Source: a virus. From it: a stretch of 32,178 nucleotides of DNA. The stretch is taken from the IMG/VR virus record IMGVR_UViG_3300008999_000019, positions 1 through 32,178 of that record; one strand, written 5' to 3'. Of the stretch, positions 11,701 to 19,966 are shown one piece after another. The notes under the pieces were generated by a model. That model was not told where the DNA came from and did not search any database. It was given only the letters and a program-made list of their open reading frames with translations. Within the stretch, counting starts at the first letter, position 1. Each line of letters opens with the position of its first letter. The position numbers and the translations under genes are program-made.

Positions 11701-14700
11701 ACCGCTCTGTCTATGAACTTTGGTCAAGTACACGGACCAGTTAAGGACTACATCATTACAAAATGGCTTGCCGAGGACAAACAGGCTGATGTTGGTATGC
11801 TTGGTGGACAAGACTTCTCTAACTTTGCTTTGTATAAACAAGGCAATCATTATGTTGCTGTAAGAAAATACGAAAACTATCTGATTGATGAGGCTCTTCC
11901 TAAGAGAGAAGGCGAACCCGAAAGAAAAAAGGGACGAGGAGATATTGATACTCAGCAAAGAATTGACCAACTTGAGCGTGACTTTGCCAATGGAGTTGTT
12001 GAAAGAACTGTTCCATCTGGAAAGAACAAGACTTCTACTGTTAAGCGTAAGGGTTCTGCCGATGAACTTGCAACGCTCAGAGAGCAGATTACAGACCTAA
12101 AGGGTAAACTATTTACTGACAGAGGTGTCATCCTTGAGATGGGGCAGGATGGAAGTGTTAGTGTTATTGATACTCCTCACACTATGCTTGAGGTGGCTAC
12201 GGCTATTAAGAACCTTAAGAAAGGTAACCTTAACACAAAATCTTTTGAGGCTTATGTGAAAGAGATGTACCGCACATTCCATTACAAACTTAAGGCTTTC
12301 CAAGAAAAAGAAACAGGTAGAATTGAAAAGGTTCTTGACCCAAAAGAAGGCAACCTTGTTAAGATTAAAAAGTTACAGGCTGAAATTAATAAGCACCAGA
12401 GCAAGGTGCAGGAACTGTATATGGAGCGTTACAGAAAACTTCGGAAAGAGAAGTACGCAGATGGCAAAGAAGCATACCCAGAAGAAATGTGGTCTGCTGA
12501 AGATATGGTATCGGAAGTTGAAAAACAGATTGATGCAGACATCAAAAATGCAGACCAAAATGTACGCAATGCACAGAATAGAATCTATGCACTAGAACAA
12601 AAACTCCTAGACTTAGGTGCATTCCCAGAGTTCTCAAAGATGTCTATGTCTGAACAGCAGACTTGGCTGGCACAGCAGGACAGATACTCAAAAGAAAATG
12701 GAGTAGGCGGTAAGTATGACACAGCCAACTGGCTTGATACTAAGATGCCTATGTTACAGGGAGAACCTACAATGGATTACATTGTAAGAATCAGAAAAGA
12801 AAGACAGGCTCAGTCTCAACTTCTCATCCAGCATCAAGGTGCTTATGACGGAATGAAGAACCTGCTTGATTACAATAAGGTAAACCTTGAAAAGGTTAAA
12901 CTTAAGGTTCAGTTCCTTGCTCAACAGTACGCAGAGGCTAGTGGCATTAAGGTTACCCAGACTTGGCTTAAGGGATTGGTTGCAGGAGGAGAGGGCGAGA
13001 TGTGGACTCAAGTAATCAATATGGGTAAGATTAAAAATCTTACTGGTCATAAGCCTATGACTCCTAGATACCTTCCAGATACTGAAGGCATTGTTGGAAA
13101 GAAATCTTCTGCTGTTACTGTAAAGGATATGCATACAGCCTTCCTTGAAGGTATGATGACTGCTTCGGATAATTGGAGGGGCATTACTGGTAGCAGAATG
13201 GAACGGATTAACCTGCTCCTTGATAGGGCTGAGAAACAGGCTGACAAAGGACCAAAGGAACCTCGTCCTGTTAGACCAGAAGGTATGAGCAATGAAGAGT
13301 GGACGCTTACACAGGAATATTATCTAGCCAAGAAACACGCTCGTGAATTTGGTGCTACCCACACGCTTCCATTGTTTAAGGAATGGGTTAAGATTAATGA
13401 AGAGAAGTTTCCTAAACTTGCTAAGAGTGTTATTTATGACAAAAAGGGTGTACCAACCTATCAAACTAGAAGCCAACTTCGTATCCACCAGAGACCGCAG
13501 GATGTTAATCTCAACATTGAATCAATGCTTAGAGATGCTTCTGTTGAAAAAGGTCTTTTGTTTGAAGACATTATGGAGGCTGGTAGACAGAAGTCTAGAC
13601 CTAGCACAGAGTTTGACCTTGGAGATGACCTTAACACCGTCCTTAAAGGAAGTAGTCTTAACCACGCAGAAGGTGCTTGGGTTCAAGACCCTCTTAATAG
13701 AAAAAAGATAGAGGAACTACAGGAGAGATGGAAGGAAGACAGACAGGATGACAGACTTAAGGCTGACAACAAGTTTGTTGAAGCCGTTAAGGAAGAACAT
13801 TTCAGAAGTGTTGTTGGAAAAGATGGAAGAGAAATCCTAGACTCGATGGATAAGATTGAGTCACTTCAATCACAGGCTTACAAACTTTACAGAATCGTTG
13901 ATGAGTTAGAATTCCAACAGCATCAGTTGTCTATTACTGGAGATAAGGATGGAGAGATTCCTAACCTTAAGGCTAAACAAACTGCATACGAAGATAGAAT
14001 TTATAAACTCAATTCAGAAATCAGACCGCTTGAGGCTCGCATTCAAGAGTCTATTGACATTACTGCTGTAAAGGAAAAGCAGGATGCGGTTACAAGGATG
14101 AGTGAACCTCTGCGTAAAATCGAACAGAACCTTGACAGTCTTCGTGCAGAGTTTGATGCCAGAAATCTTTTAATTCAAAAACTCAATCCTCCAGCAGTTC
14201 CTGTTCCAGATGGTGGTCCCGCTGGAAGCAGAGCACAGATTGAAAGAGCAACAGCCCTTGCACAGAATGCGAAGAGACCTACTCGTGCTCAATACGAAGA
14301 GATTAAAACTGCCAAACAAGAGATGGCTCAGATTCAAAAGGAAATCCACGCTGAAGAGGCTAAGGCTATTCCTCTTAGACAGGCTATCAAAGACACAGGA
14401 GTTACAGCAGGTGAATGGAAGTATCCAAAGGGAAGGGTAGAGACAGACATCTCTCCTGTTCAAATTGCTAAGTTCAATAACCCTGCATACCAAATGGTTA
14501 TTGATATGGTCAACAAGAAGAGGCATAACATTGATACATATCTTCTGCAAAGAGAGAGAACCCTTAATGAAAGAAAGCAGTTGGCTGAGTCTCACGCTAC
14601 AGACTACGCAAAGCATCTTGCTACCTTTGACGCTAGAGCCAAGCAACTTGGATACAGTTCTTCCAGTCTTATTGTAAGCCCTAACAACCCTAGAACGCAT

Positions 14701-16860
14701 CAAATCTATCTGGCATTCCCGAAGATTTCCTACGACTTGTATGGCTCTATGCACCCGCTTGATTGGAGCGGTAGCGAGTGGCAGATTGGAACTACTGCTA
14801 GAGGCGAGAAGACAATTAGTTTTGGTAGTTCAAACGACCCAGCCTATGTCCTGTACAACAAGGAAGTACAGGGAGGAAGAAAGATTTACACGCTGGCTGA
14901 CTATATGTTCTTTGCACAAAAGAAGGCTGAGTACCATATGGCTAACCCAGATATGGCTATCTCTGCTGAAGATGCTATGCTTATCAGAACGCTTGTTCCT
15001 CCAGATGTGTATACCATTCCTCAGTCCAAGGCTGACACAATCCTTGATAAGCATTGGAAAGAAATTAAGAGAATCAAATCTGGCATTATTGATAACCTTG
15101 ATGTCCCTGCTAACGCAAAGGCACTTGTTACTAGGTTTGTTGAGGACGGTCTAGACCTAGTAATCGGTCGCAGACAGGACAGAATCAATGCCTTTAAGAG
15201 ACTTGAAGGTCTTAGTGATGCTGAGTTTATTGAACGCACAAAGGATATGACTCCAGAGCAGGTAGACCAGATGACCTTTAAGAAAGAGTATATTGAACAG
15301 GCTTACTACTGGCTACAGGAAGCAAAAGATGTTGGTGGATTCATTCACCTAACATCAACAACGGAAGCCTACCAGAAACAAGACCCAAGAAATAAGAACT
15401 CTACAATACCGTTTCTTACTGAGAAACTTTCTATTCAGAGTATCATTGAGATGGATGGATTCCTTGCTCAGTTACAGGAGTCTATGGATAGAAGAAAGAT
15501 TTCTAGTATGTTTGATACTAAGCCGTACTCTAAGACGCTGTACGAGGCTCTTCCTGTTCAAGAAAGAGTTAACCTTGACGCTACAGTTGTGCAAAGACTT
15601 GCCCTAGAAAACGATGCTGGTGTCCTTAGACATCAAGGTCTCCTTGAGGCTGAACGCAGAGGTAACCCGCAATGGTTCCCCGACCAGCAGAAGGACATCC
15701 AGTACACAGGCAATGATGCTGACAGTATTCGACTTGAGCACGAGCGTGTTGAGTCACTTCTTAAGAAGATTGGTGCTGTTGAGGCTTCAGTTGCTATGTA
15801 TAAGGGTGAGGTAACTAATTTTATTGCAAAAAGACCTTGGGCTTTAGACCATTTGCTCTCCCTTAAGGATGATGGCGTTCATTTCTCTAATCTTGTGTGG
15901 AAAGATGGAGATGTAATAACTCGTGCTGACTCTATGCGTACTTCCAATGACGGAAGATATATCATTAAGAGAGAGCCTTACGGAAAGGATTTCAGATATC
16001 AACTCTACTACATTGGTGAGACATTCCTTGGTGCTGATGGCGTAAAGATTTATGAGATTCCAACATCTCAAATTGGTACATTCAGCGACACCACACAGGC
16101 ACAGGTAATGGCTAGGTTTATTGAAGACGATATTGTCAGACTTCGTACACTACAGAGCCTTGTTAAGGGTGGTAATGACAACTATTCCCCGACAAAGGTA
16201 TTTAACACATTGATTCCTTACAGTTCTACAAAGGCTGGGCATATCCTTGGGTCGCTTGCTGAAGTACCAGCGTTTTCTGGTGCTGTTATTAGAGCCTATG
16301 AAGCACACGGTGGTAAGCCAGAACACTCCAGCACTATGAAGAAAATCCTTTCACCATTGCAGGACTTTGGTGAAGTTCAGTTCTTTGCCGTCAACGGAAA
16401 CGGTCAAGTTGTTCAAAAGAGAAGAATCATTACTCCTAGTGTTGAAGTAACTCTTAAAAAGTACTTTAACCTATCATACACAGCAGATGGTCACAAGACT
16501 TGGACATCTAAGGATAGAACTCAGACCAGCCCTGCCCCTGCCAACACAGAGCACACGGCTCCGACTGCCAGCAACCCTGCACTAGAAACACCAACAGTTC
16601 ACGAGCAGAAACTTGCAGACATTACTTCCTTTGAAGCCATCTCTAATGTGCAGGTTGAAGGTCAGAACTTCCAGCAATGGGAAGTCATCCGTAACAAACT
16701 GAACTACCAGATTATTCGAACAAAGGTTAACGGAACCCAACAGTTCAAGTTGTTCAATCAGTCCTCATTGTTCATTGGTCAATTCCACCACGAGCAAGAG
16801 GCTGTGGATGAAATTTTCGCAAAAGAGTTTGCCGAGAAAGGACTAAAGTATGTCCGATAA
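5707..16860 (+). CDS. Giant 3717-residue polyvalent virion/ejection protein (T7 gp16 slot)
   Basis: One uninterrupted frame of 3717 residues fills more than a third of the window. It is in the slot of T7 gp16, the internal core protein ejected into the host, but far longer than gp16 (about 1300). Visible layout: acidic N-terminus (1-60); Gly-rich hydrophobic segments near 330-350 and 400-460 that could insert in membrane; a zincin-like segment with K578-E-E-L-F-H583 and later E679/E680; a Lys/Pro-rich linker near 860-890; an ART-PolyVal-like region near 1233-1445 (DGEILAVYSL, GEYFSDTGWLHYTP); predicted coiled coils near 2196-2304 and 2711-2898; two related small modules near 3410-3480 and 3660-3717. 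The first His of HExxH is Lys and the ART-region His is Ser, so both enzymes look degenerate. Likely role: packaged, ejected and perhaps host-acting. I see no T7-type RNA polymerase motifs, which argues against an N4-like virion polymerase. Confidence 0.65.
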   Translation: MESQNFTYSSEEDLRRIASQQGYILPSQVAVADPKTDLEEETRASEAPSEELDGESIAGMIARFTTEGHRPTFQQALIYREHMKTKEVDMWNGITSAMSATASDLGSGAYELIGDALHLKVPKVVGSVIEGAIMGTANWYHMYEEGKFNEDSLLHKMLFKKNNSDEEYYSNLMNMLDLRQSIEEHTRNGYFLPKEMEVGGHKIELWNPAVVMAISYVADPSWVAPNFGIESALAKGMNSANRMLKLNEQLASAGIWASKSIEGNAKKVGESAGRLSAGILKVEESLLKDLKDTFEIDAFIGTSGQVVDKSDLGRGAMTAVGMNAVKIPAWSVTTLTWGVAKLGEGLAGAVETGARIAREAPKNAGMRLSERIAMESESKVVSAMANTWAKTGSPFLEWGTATAHTTLHAGMYGGAFGFTFGGEEGFYNGIGSGFVLGGAFHQIGAFHNTVAGGNSPNEVIKNFLWSTQHYDLANQQGLHRLLTNVERDYDDGKGGGQKAKLQVMSDIASAERLQRNVRRLILTEEEIQARMTDDEWVDYEKFKLAQADTWGGVAFRQKLSGEMVTIINADRAVKSAVKEELFHTLMMSERYREVFHQDAMQALIGTDDHKGALYRMPKEQALSLLKQFKEAYVGLEQETAKKAPVNDGHFQELDKHWDEVINDFREGKDLGGKMHSLFEEFLASYWNRYIEDKPIDYLLKGGDLGLIRNAVQLAKDSYQNIMHTDLTSAGAHFNFGTNIDHFFLDQKTGQRVRIPKLEKLMEHFVKTASKEMYTGWTVNPRKGGGIEGAVANELEHLFSRDATGGLKRTSESDLDKETAVSMQNVLRSILELDKSQRGLKITVNGNNGGDGPMAFSRGKPKKPKTKKQVEEEVTGTKPVQNKLPNRRAIADHWDDVEPATPRKKRGTIDENEIAIAEEVAGEDTSGSGRWSTDKRKKFWESVWEGNPRITITGRASTAELKILSDHLPANTVKRFAELNTIIEMARDGVFAKNVSNIAKTEYMAKQKENNDGSRITYEAGEERVRHTNFIPVELHLYFERNKRIVDGEPELSVGTAQIKVTAIDHDALIKRVDYAWAKWVETGMSWRTVRKLFGDKTNLYQACKDLITHYSNSESKEGGIRIFQANGAVGARDAGHMRTIANAVLGFHPTNEMVRRGEHSNPRWKLQNRMEGKKVDVPDVIFDMNIRRMGRITTRNGEGFGVDWNSAYVRSQYNHSPAKVKRDHEGNPLRTHELSALQNSVYRNKDGEILAVYSLNKPYSSQKRMNESSVFDYVDEGLGNRFGSRGGEYFSDTGWLHYTPDMGLASLVSKGSMKTGYIDTQKHIDLSDLHPTSTVEDVAGVLVNRMSELTGKSRESLLAELLSIETGEGVTVGELFNTHENVLMHEGHDLDVWLFTPETVKFMNENGINSVEYQYHNRIADTNSTAVALLDNRRFIENVSRRAEANYFAFSPAKKPRTPSHNPPKTITEVLQDKIRALQQGNYTEADIQKAFLSHIVSEDGKTVLQNPERLTEDGLDSLIQEQLAKVRQLTRKEQAEKFGPEDRAKIASQLRSHTLRALREKFPVAPTAVLNQIADVALSGVSVNAQTVTTGRVAGRDIQKEVLAINGTVLGRIKKNGGLTGRKIEDSGIPMLAHIAEMSERDFQIFKAIPEYLDAIKKGTTAEWLQTNQSIVDDLYGKHGGPKKFYKKFDDAQKDIFFLLDAQLANKIPLTDGSLMDVVNEKKIREAFAEKTRAFVFKTLTEAGWGQRGSLMETWDKYRDVKKEAEMSRALFRMHSENIEGMLTSEFHERVLDTLTALDIPLDNKIVNHREIAEMVRAVLYDQSRKGLIKLGSYEAIAESVRLYYEYAERESVDGKKIVIDKKKALRENLVKALIELEENGFEGINWTKRPDTRDVTKEGKVFKVTQKLFAGSGDTLMTIDGHNIWDFEGTHFKVIEEGVWADDSALILRDMRTGEAILTKPMKKEGSSTASNTERGKIIREFLSEATHAIVKRQPATALSMNFGQVHGPVKDYIITKWLAEDKQADVGMLGGQDFSNFALYKQGNHYVAVRKYENYLIDEALPKREGEPERKKGRGDIDTQQRIDQLERDFANGVVERTVPSGKNKTSTVKRKGSADELATLREQITDLKGKLFTDRGVILEMGQDGSVSVIDTPHTMLEVATAIKNLKKGNLNTKSFEAYVKEMYRTFHYKLKAFQEKETGRIEKVLDPKEGNLVKIKKLQAEINKHQSKVQELYMERYRKLRKEKYADGKEAYPEEMWSAEDMVSEVEKQIDADIKNADQNVRNAQNRIYALEQKLLDLGAFPEFSKMSMSEQQTWLAQQDRYSKENGVGGKYDTANWLDTKMPMLQGEPTMDYIVRIRKERQAQSQLLIQHQGAYDGMKNLLDYNKVNLEKVKLKVQFLAQQYAEASGIKVTQTWLKGLVAGGEGEMWTQVINMGKIKNLTGHKPMTPRYLPDTEGIVGKKSSAVTVKDMHTAFLEGMMTASDNWRGITGSRMERINLLLDRAEKQADKGPKEPRPVRPEGMSNEEWTLTQEYYLAKKHAREFGATHTLPLFKEWVKINEEKFPKLAKSVIYDKKGVPTYQTRSQLRIHQRPQDVNLNIESMLRDASVEKGLLFEDIMEAGRQKSRPSTEFDLGDDLNTVLKGSSLNHAEGAWVQDPLNRKKIEELQERWKEDRQDDRLKADNKFVEAVKEEHFRSVVGKDGREILDSMDKIESLQSQAYKLYRIVDELEFQQHQLSITGDKDGEIPNLKAKQTAYEDRIYKLNSEIRPLEARIQESIDITAVKEKQDAVTRMSEPLRKIEQNLDSLRAEFDARNLLIQKLNPPAVPVPDGGPAGSRAQIERATALAQNAKRPTRAQYEEIKTAKQEMAQIQKEIHAEEAKAIPLRQAIKDTGVTAGEWKYPKGRVETDISPVQIAKFNNPAYQMVIDMVNKKRHNIDTYLLQRERTLNERKQLAESHATDYAKHLATFDARAKQLGYSSSSLIVSPNNPRTHQIYLAFPKISYDLYGSMHPLDWSGSEWQIGTTARGEKTISFGSSNDPAYVLYNKEVQGGRKIYTLADYMFFAQKKAEYHMANPDMAISAEDAMLIRTLVPPDVYTIPQSKADTILDKHWKEIKRIKSGIIDNLDVPANAKALVTRFVEDGLDLVIGRRQDRINAFKRLEGLSDAEFIERTKDMTPEQVDQMTFKKEYIEQAYYWLQEAKDVGGFIHLTSTTEAYQKQDPRNKNSTIPFLTEKLSIQSIIEMDGFLAQLQESMDRRKISSMFDTKPYSKTLYEALPVQERVNLDATVVQRLALENDAGVLRHQGLLEAERRGNPQWFPDQQKDIQYTGNDADSIRLEHERVESLLKKIGAVEASVAMYKGEVTNFIAKRPWALDHLLSLKDDGVHFSNLVWKDGDVITRADSMRTSNDGRYIIKREPYGKDFRYQLYYIGETFLGADGVKIYEIPTSQIGTFSDTTQAQVMARFIEDDIVRLRTLQSLVKGGNDNYSPTKVFNTLIPYSSTKAGHILGSLAEVPAFSGAVIRAYEAHGGKPEHSSTMKKILSPLQDFGEVQFFAVNGNGQVVQKRRIITPSVEVTLKKYFNLSYTADGHKTWTSKDRTQTSPAPANTEHTAPTASNPALETPTVHEQKLADITSFEAISNVQVEGQNFQQWEVIRNKLNYQIIRTKVNGTQQFKLFNQSSLFIGQFHHEQEAVDEIFAKEFAEKGLKYVR

Positions 16861-17152
16861 TCAATCAATGGAGGCTGTCCTTGATGACTTCAAGAAGGGT
16901 GGCTGGATTATGGCTGTCCTTGGAGGGCTTGGGATGCTTGCTAGGCTCATTTTGACCAACGAGGAGTACAAGGTAGCCATCTGGACAAGAAAAGTCATTG
17001 CAGGTGGCATTGTGGGGGTAATCAGTTACTTTGCCCTATATGGGGTCTCCATTGACCCGATGTACAAGTCTGTATTGTGCTCTATTTCTGGTTCTATTGC
17101 ACCCGAACTATTTGAGTATGTGCGGAGAAAATTTATACAAAAAGCGAAATAA
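16850..17152 (+). CDS. Holin, LydA / holin superfamily III type
   Basis: A 100-residue membrane protein. A short charged N-terminus is followed by a hydrophobic segment at about 18-36 (GGWIMAVLGGLGMLARLIL), a second at about 48-66 (AGGIVGVISYFALYGVSI), a weaker third at about 72-90, and a basic C-terminus (YVRRKFIQKAK). The GGW..A.LGGLG.LARL motif and three-helix pattern are typical of the LydA-like holin family. Such holins form inner-membrane lesions that time lysis. Its ATG lies 11 bases inside the end of the giant gene, so translation is probably coupled to it. The T7 holin (17.5) also follows the internal core and fibre genes. Confidence 0.85.
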   Translation: MSDNQSMEAVLDDFKKGGWIMAVLGGLGMLARLILTNEEYKVAIWTRKVIAGGIVGVISYFALYGVSIDPMYKSVLCSISGSIAPELFEYVRRKFIQKAK

Positions 17153-17154
17153 TT

Positions 17155-19233
17155 ATGGCTAAATATACTCCAGAAGGAACATTTCTTCCAGATTATAACA
17201 AGGGAGACGAAACCAAACTTGACATAGATTTGTTGCGTAGAAAATTTACCGCAAGAGTCAATAATTTATACACTCCTCAATTAGAAGGAGGAATCCAGAT
17301 TGATAAAAGGCTTAATATTGACCCTAGGGTTCTTTATAGATGGGTTGGGCTTGATGCTATTAAAGATTTTGATTCAAGCGGACTTATCAGAGGTCCAGAA
17401 ATAGCAGGGTTTGCGGACGAAGCCGTTATGGGTCAGCAACCTCCGTTTTTTTCTCAAGGTATGCCATTGTGGCAATACGCTGGAGGAGTTAGTGCTGGAA
17501 CAGGAACTGCAAAGTCGGCTAGTAACCCATATTTAATTGGTACTGTTGGTGCTGATTGGACTTCAAGAACAGGTACAAGAACTGTAGATGACTCACAGGT
17601 TGTTAAATCTAACTTCGAAGATTACATTGAACAAGAAAGAGGGCTTACTCGTGGAGCAAGAGATGCTGTTGTTGACACCCGAATGGAGTTAAAAAAACTT
17701 GCTCAATTTGTAGAAGAATTAAGAGAAACTAAAAGTCACAGCCCTCGACATATTGAGGGTGTGATGAAAAGATATCAAACAATTCTTGAAGGAATTAAAC
17801 CTCACGAAAGAACACTTAATAAATATTTACACGGAACTGAAGGACTTGAGCAAGTATATGACGATGAAGTTCATCTTGATTCTTTAGGTAAATCTATTGG
17901 TGCTGACTTAGGTGTTACTACTTTAGATTTTACGCCAGAAAGAGAATGGCTAGGTGAAAAAGGAGGCGAAAGGCAGTTAAATCAATTTTCAAATATGCTT
18001 ATTGAAAGAAGAGATGAGTTGTCTCGTCTTACTGATGACCTCCAACCAAGTCCAAGCACTTTTAATTTAACTCCTAGACAGTATAGAACTTTTAATGGAA
18101 GAAACGCTACAAGTTTTGCTCTTCCAAGATGGCTTAAATCAATGGATAATTCTACTGACTTAAAACCGTCTGATTCTGCTTTGTTTGAAAGAATTAAAAA
18201 CGGAACAGCAACGCCAGAAGAATTAAATGCTCTATATGGTATGGGGAGATTTGATTATGACTTAAATGATATGGGTAATCCGTTAAGACACCTAGACCTT
18301 AGAAGAAGTGGTTCTGGTGCAATGTATCACGAAAGATTACCAAACACACGAATTCAACCAAGTAATGCAAATTGGAGTGAAGGCTGGGAAGTTCCTTCTG
18401 CATATCTTGATGTAAAAGACAGACCTTTTGCCGTGTGGCAATATACTAAAAACGGTCTTAGACTTGTTAACCAAGGAAATAATAATCCTGTGCTTGGCAA
18501 CAGACCAATTCCAACAGAACTACAAGACCCATATCTCACATATATGGATTTGGCTGAATCTAAAGCAAGAATGGCTCCAGACTTAACTAGTCAAACAGGA
18601 AAAATTAGAATAGAAAAGTTTGCCCAGCCAGATAGCGTTTTTTCACTTTCAAATGTAATTGATGAATCAACAAAAGGCAGTCGTGCTTATGGAAGAAAAG
18701 GTTTTGTAGATATGAATTTGCTTACACAGCCACTTCAACGCCACGCTCAATCGTTTGCTAATGTTGCCAAGGGTGTTACGGAAAAAGATGAGTTCCTTGC
18801 AATGATGCAAAAAGGATTAAGCAATCCAGACCACGCTAGAAATTTTGCTACGAACTACACAAGGAACCCAGCCTTAAGAGGGGCGGTTAACGCTGAAATG
18901 GGAGCAAGTGCTATTAAGTTTTTAGGAAAGGTTGGAGCCGTAGCAGGTATTGTAACTGCTCCGTCATCTGCTGTCGAAAGAAGAGACAGGATATTCTCTG
19001 ACTGGGCTACTAACAATAGAGGGTATCCGCATCCAATCCAAGATTTTGGTATGAGAGTACAGGCTGGTATGGAGAACGCACTAGCAGTAGGAACTATGGG
19101 AATTTCTGATGAATATTTACATCCAGAATGGAGAGAGCAAATAGAGCCTGTACAGAGAGGATACTACTCAGACAACGGTCAGCGTGTTCCTAACTGGGTT
19201 CCTAACCTGCAAAGCACATTACTCGCAAAATAG
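17155..19233 (+). CDS. Unknown 692-residue protein with ART-like N-terminal module
   Basis: A large protein wedged between holin and spanin, where small lysis or packaging genes usually lie. Residues 57-132 (PRVLYRWVGLDAIK, a G-I-RG turn, PPFFSQGMPLWQYAGG, NPYLIGTVG) resemble the Arg-first-strand and FF/YLI-strand arrangement of ADP-ribosyltransferase-like domains in phage polyvalent proteins. I cannot point to a full catalytic triad. The middle is charged and helical. Residues near 583-605 (GKVGAVAGIVTAP region) are hydrophobic enough for one membrane segment. Leucine is often TTA and the gene is more A/T-rich than its neighbours, which mainly use CTT, suggesting separate acquisition. No Shine-Dalgarno (GCGAAATAATTATGG). 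It could be an extra virion or ejected effector, or an unusual structural protein. Confidence 0.5.
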   Translation: MAKYTPEGTFLPDYNKGDETKLDIDLLRRKFTARVNNLYTPQLEGGIQIDKRLNIDPRVLYRWVGLDAIKDFDSSGLIRGPEIAGFADEAVMGQQPPFFSQGMPLWQYAGGVSAGTGTAKSASNPYLIGTVGADWTSRTGTRTVDDSQVVKSNFEDYIEQERGLTRGARDAVVDTRMELKKLAQFVEELRETKSHSPRHIEGVMKRYQTILEGIKPHERTLNKYLHGTEGLEQVYDDEVHLDSLGKSIGADLGVTTLDFTPEREWLGEKGGERQLNQFSNMLIERRDELSRLTDDLQPSPSTFNLTPRQYRTFNGRNATSFALPRWLKSMDNSTDLKPSDSALFERIKNGTATPEELNALYGMGRFDYDLNDMGNPLRHLDLRRSGSGAMYHERLPNTRIQPSNANWSEGWEVPSAYLDVKDRPFAVWQYTKNGLRLVNQGNNNPVLGNRPIPTELQDPYLTYMDLAESKARMAPDLTSQTGKIRIEKFAQPDSVFSLSNVIDESTKGSRAYGRKGFVDMNLLTQPLQRHAQSFANVAKGVTEKDEFLAMMQKGLSNPDHARNFATNYTRNPALRGAVNAEMGASAIKFLGKVGAVAGIVTAPSSAVERRDRIFSDWATNNRGYPHPIQDFGMRVQAGMENALAVGTMGISDEYLHPEWREQIEPVQRGYYSDNGQRVPNWVPNLQSTLLAK

Positions 19234-19235
19234 TT

Positions 19236-19859
19236 ATGCAAACTAAATGGCTCAAAAGTTTCCAAATGGGGGTGTTTCTATGCCTCTTTGTAACCTTTAC
19301 TTTAACAGGGTGTTCAACCGTAGCACCTACCCCTCCTGTCATAATTTCTAACAACAATGAAAAAGACTCGTACATCACGAAGGTCGAAGAAATCGTCTCT
19401 GAGTCTGTTTCTGCTCTCGTTGCTGTCGCTCCTGCCCTCCCTGCTGGAATCCCTAGAGAAATTATTGAAGGGCAAATCCAAAGACTGAGCGGGTTGAGCA
19501 AGCCGTCAGTCGTTAAGGTTGCTGAGTTTCAGCGTATAATTAAAGAGAAGGACGAGAAGGCTGTGGTCAAAGACCGTGCTGAAGCCGTCAAAGTCGATGC
19601 AGAAACAACGGAACTGTGGGCAAAAGTAGAGGCACAAAACAAGAAACTATCCGAAGCCAATGCACTAAAACTGCAAGCAGAACTAAAAGCGAAAGAAGAA
19701 ACCAAGACCAGAGTAGTGTACCAAGCGAGTTCGGCTTGTTTAGGGTTATTGATATTCGGAATTCTGGTAACTGCATTTAGTTCGTGGAAGATTTCTGGTC
19801 TTACGATTGTCGCTCTGTCCTCTTGTGGCATTGGAGCGGTCTGGTGGTTCCTATCTTGA
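19236..19859 (+). CDS. Candidate unimolecular spanin (lipoprotein with C-terminal membrane hairpin)
   Basis: A 207-residue protein. It has a lipoprotein signal: basic start, hydrophobic core 11-24 and lipobox L23-T-G-C26, followed by a Thr/Pro-rich spacer. A charged, likely coiled-coil helix covers about 97-155. Two hydrophobic segments close the chain (about 164-182 and 186-206), the last ending at the C-terminus. A lipobox plus a C-terminal membrane anchor in one chain is the defining layout of u-spanins such as phage T1 gp11, which tether outer to inner membrane and fuse them at the last lysis step. It is longer than T1 gp11 and has two C-terminal segments instead of one. It lies two genes downstream of the holin, with 2 bases between it and the 692-residue gene. 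No embedded second spanin frame was recognised. Confidence 0.65.
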   Translation: MQTKWLKSFQMGVFLCLFVTFTLTGCSTVAPTPPVIISNNNEKDSYITKVEEIVSESVSALVAVAPALPAGIPREIIEGQIQRLSGLSKPSVVKVAEFQRIIKEKDEKAVVKDRAEAVKVDAETTELWAKVEAQNKKLSEANALKLQAELKAKEETKTRVVYQASSACLGLLIFGILVTAFSSWKISGLTIVALSSCGIGAVWWFLS

Positions 19860-19874
19860 CAGACCAACCTATTA

Positions 19875-19893
19875 GAGCAAACTTGGCTTGCTC
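19875..19893. terminator. Hairpin just after the spanin gene
   Basis: GAGCAA (19875-19880) and TTGCTC (19888-19893) form a perfect 6-bp stem with a 7-base loop, 15 bases past the spanin stop. There is no T-run after it (AAATAAG), so Rho-independent termination is uncertain. The rightward virion/lysis transcript has to end in this region. Confidence 0.35.
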
Positions 19894-19966
19894 AAATAAG
19901 TTCGTGCGATGGTTTGTTTGCTGTTGTTGGCGTTGCGTTCCATTTGGGACTTACAGAGAAACGGTG

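Noticed and set aside
5707-16860. Giant protein as an N4-type virion RNA polymerase
   Set aside because: Size fits, but I could not find the T7-type polymerase motifs, and the upstream gene order matches T7 tail and core genes instead of N4.
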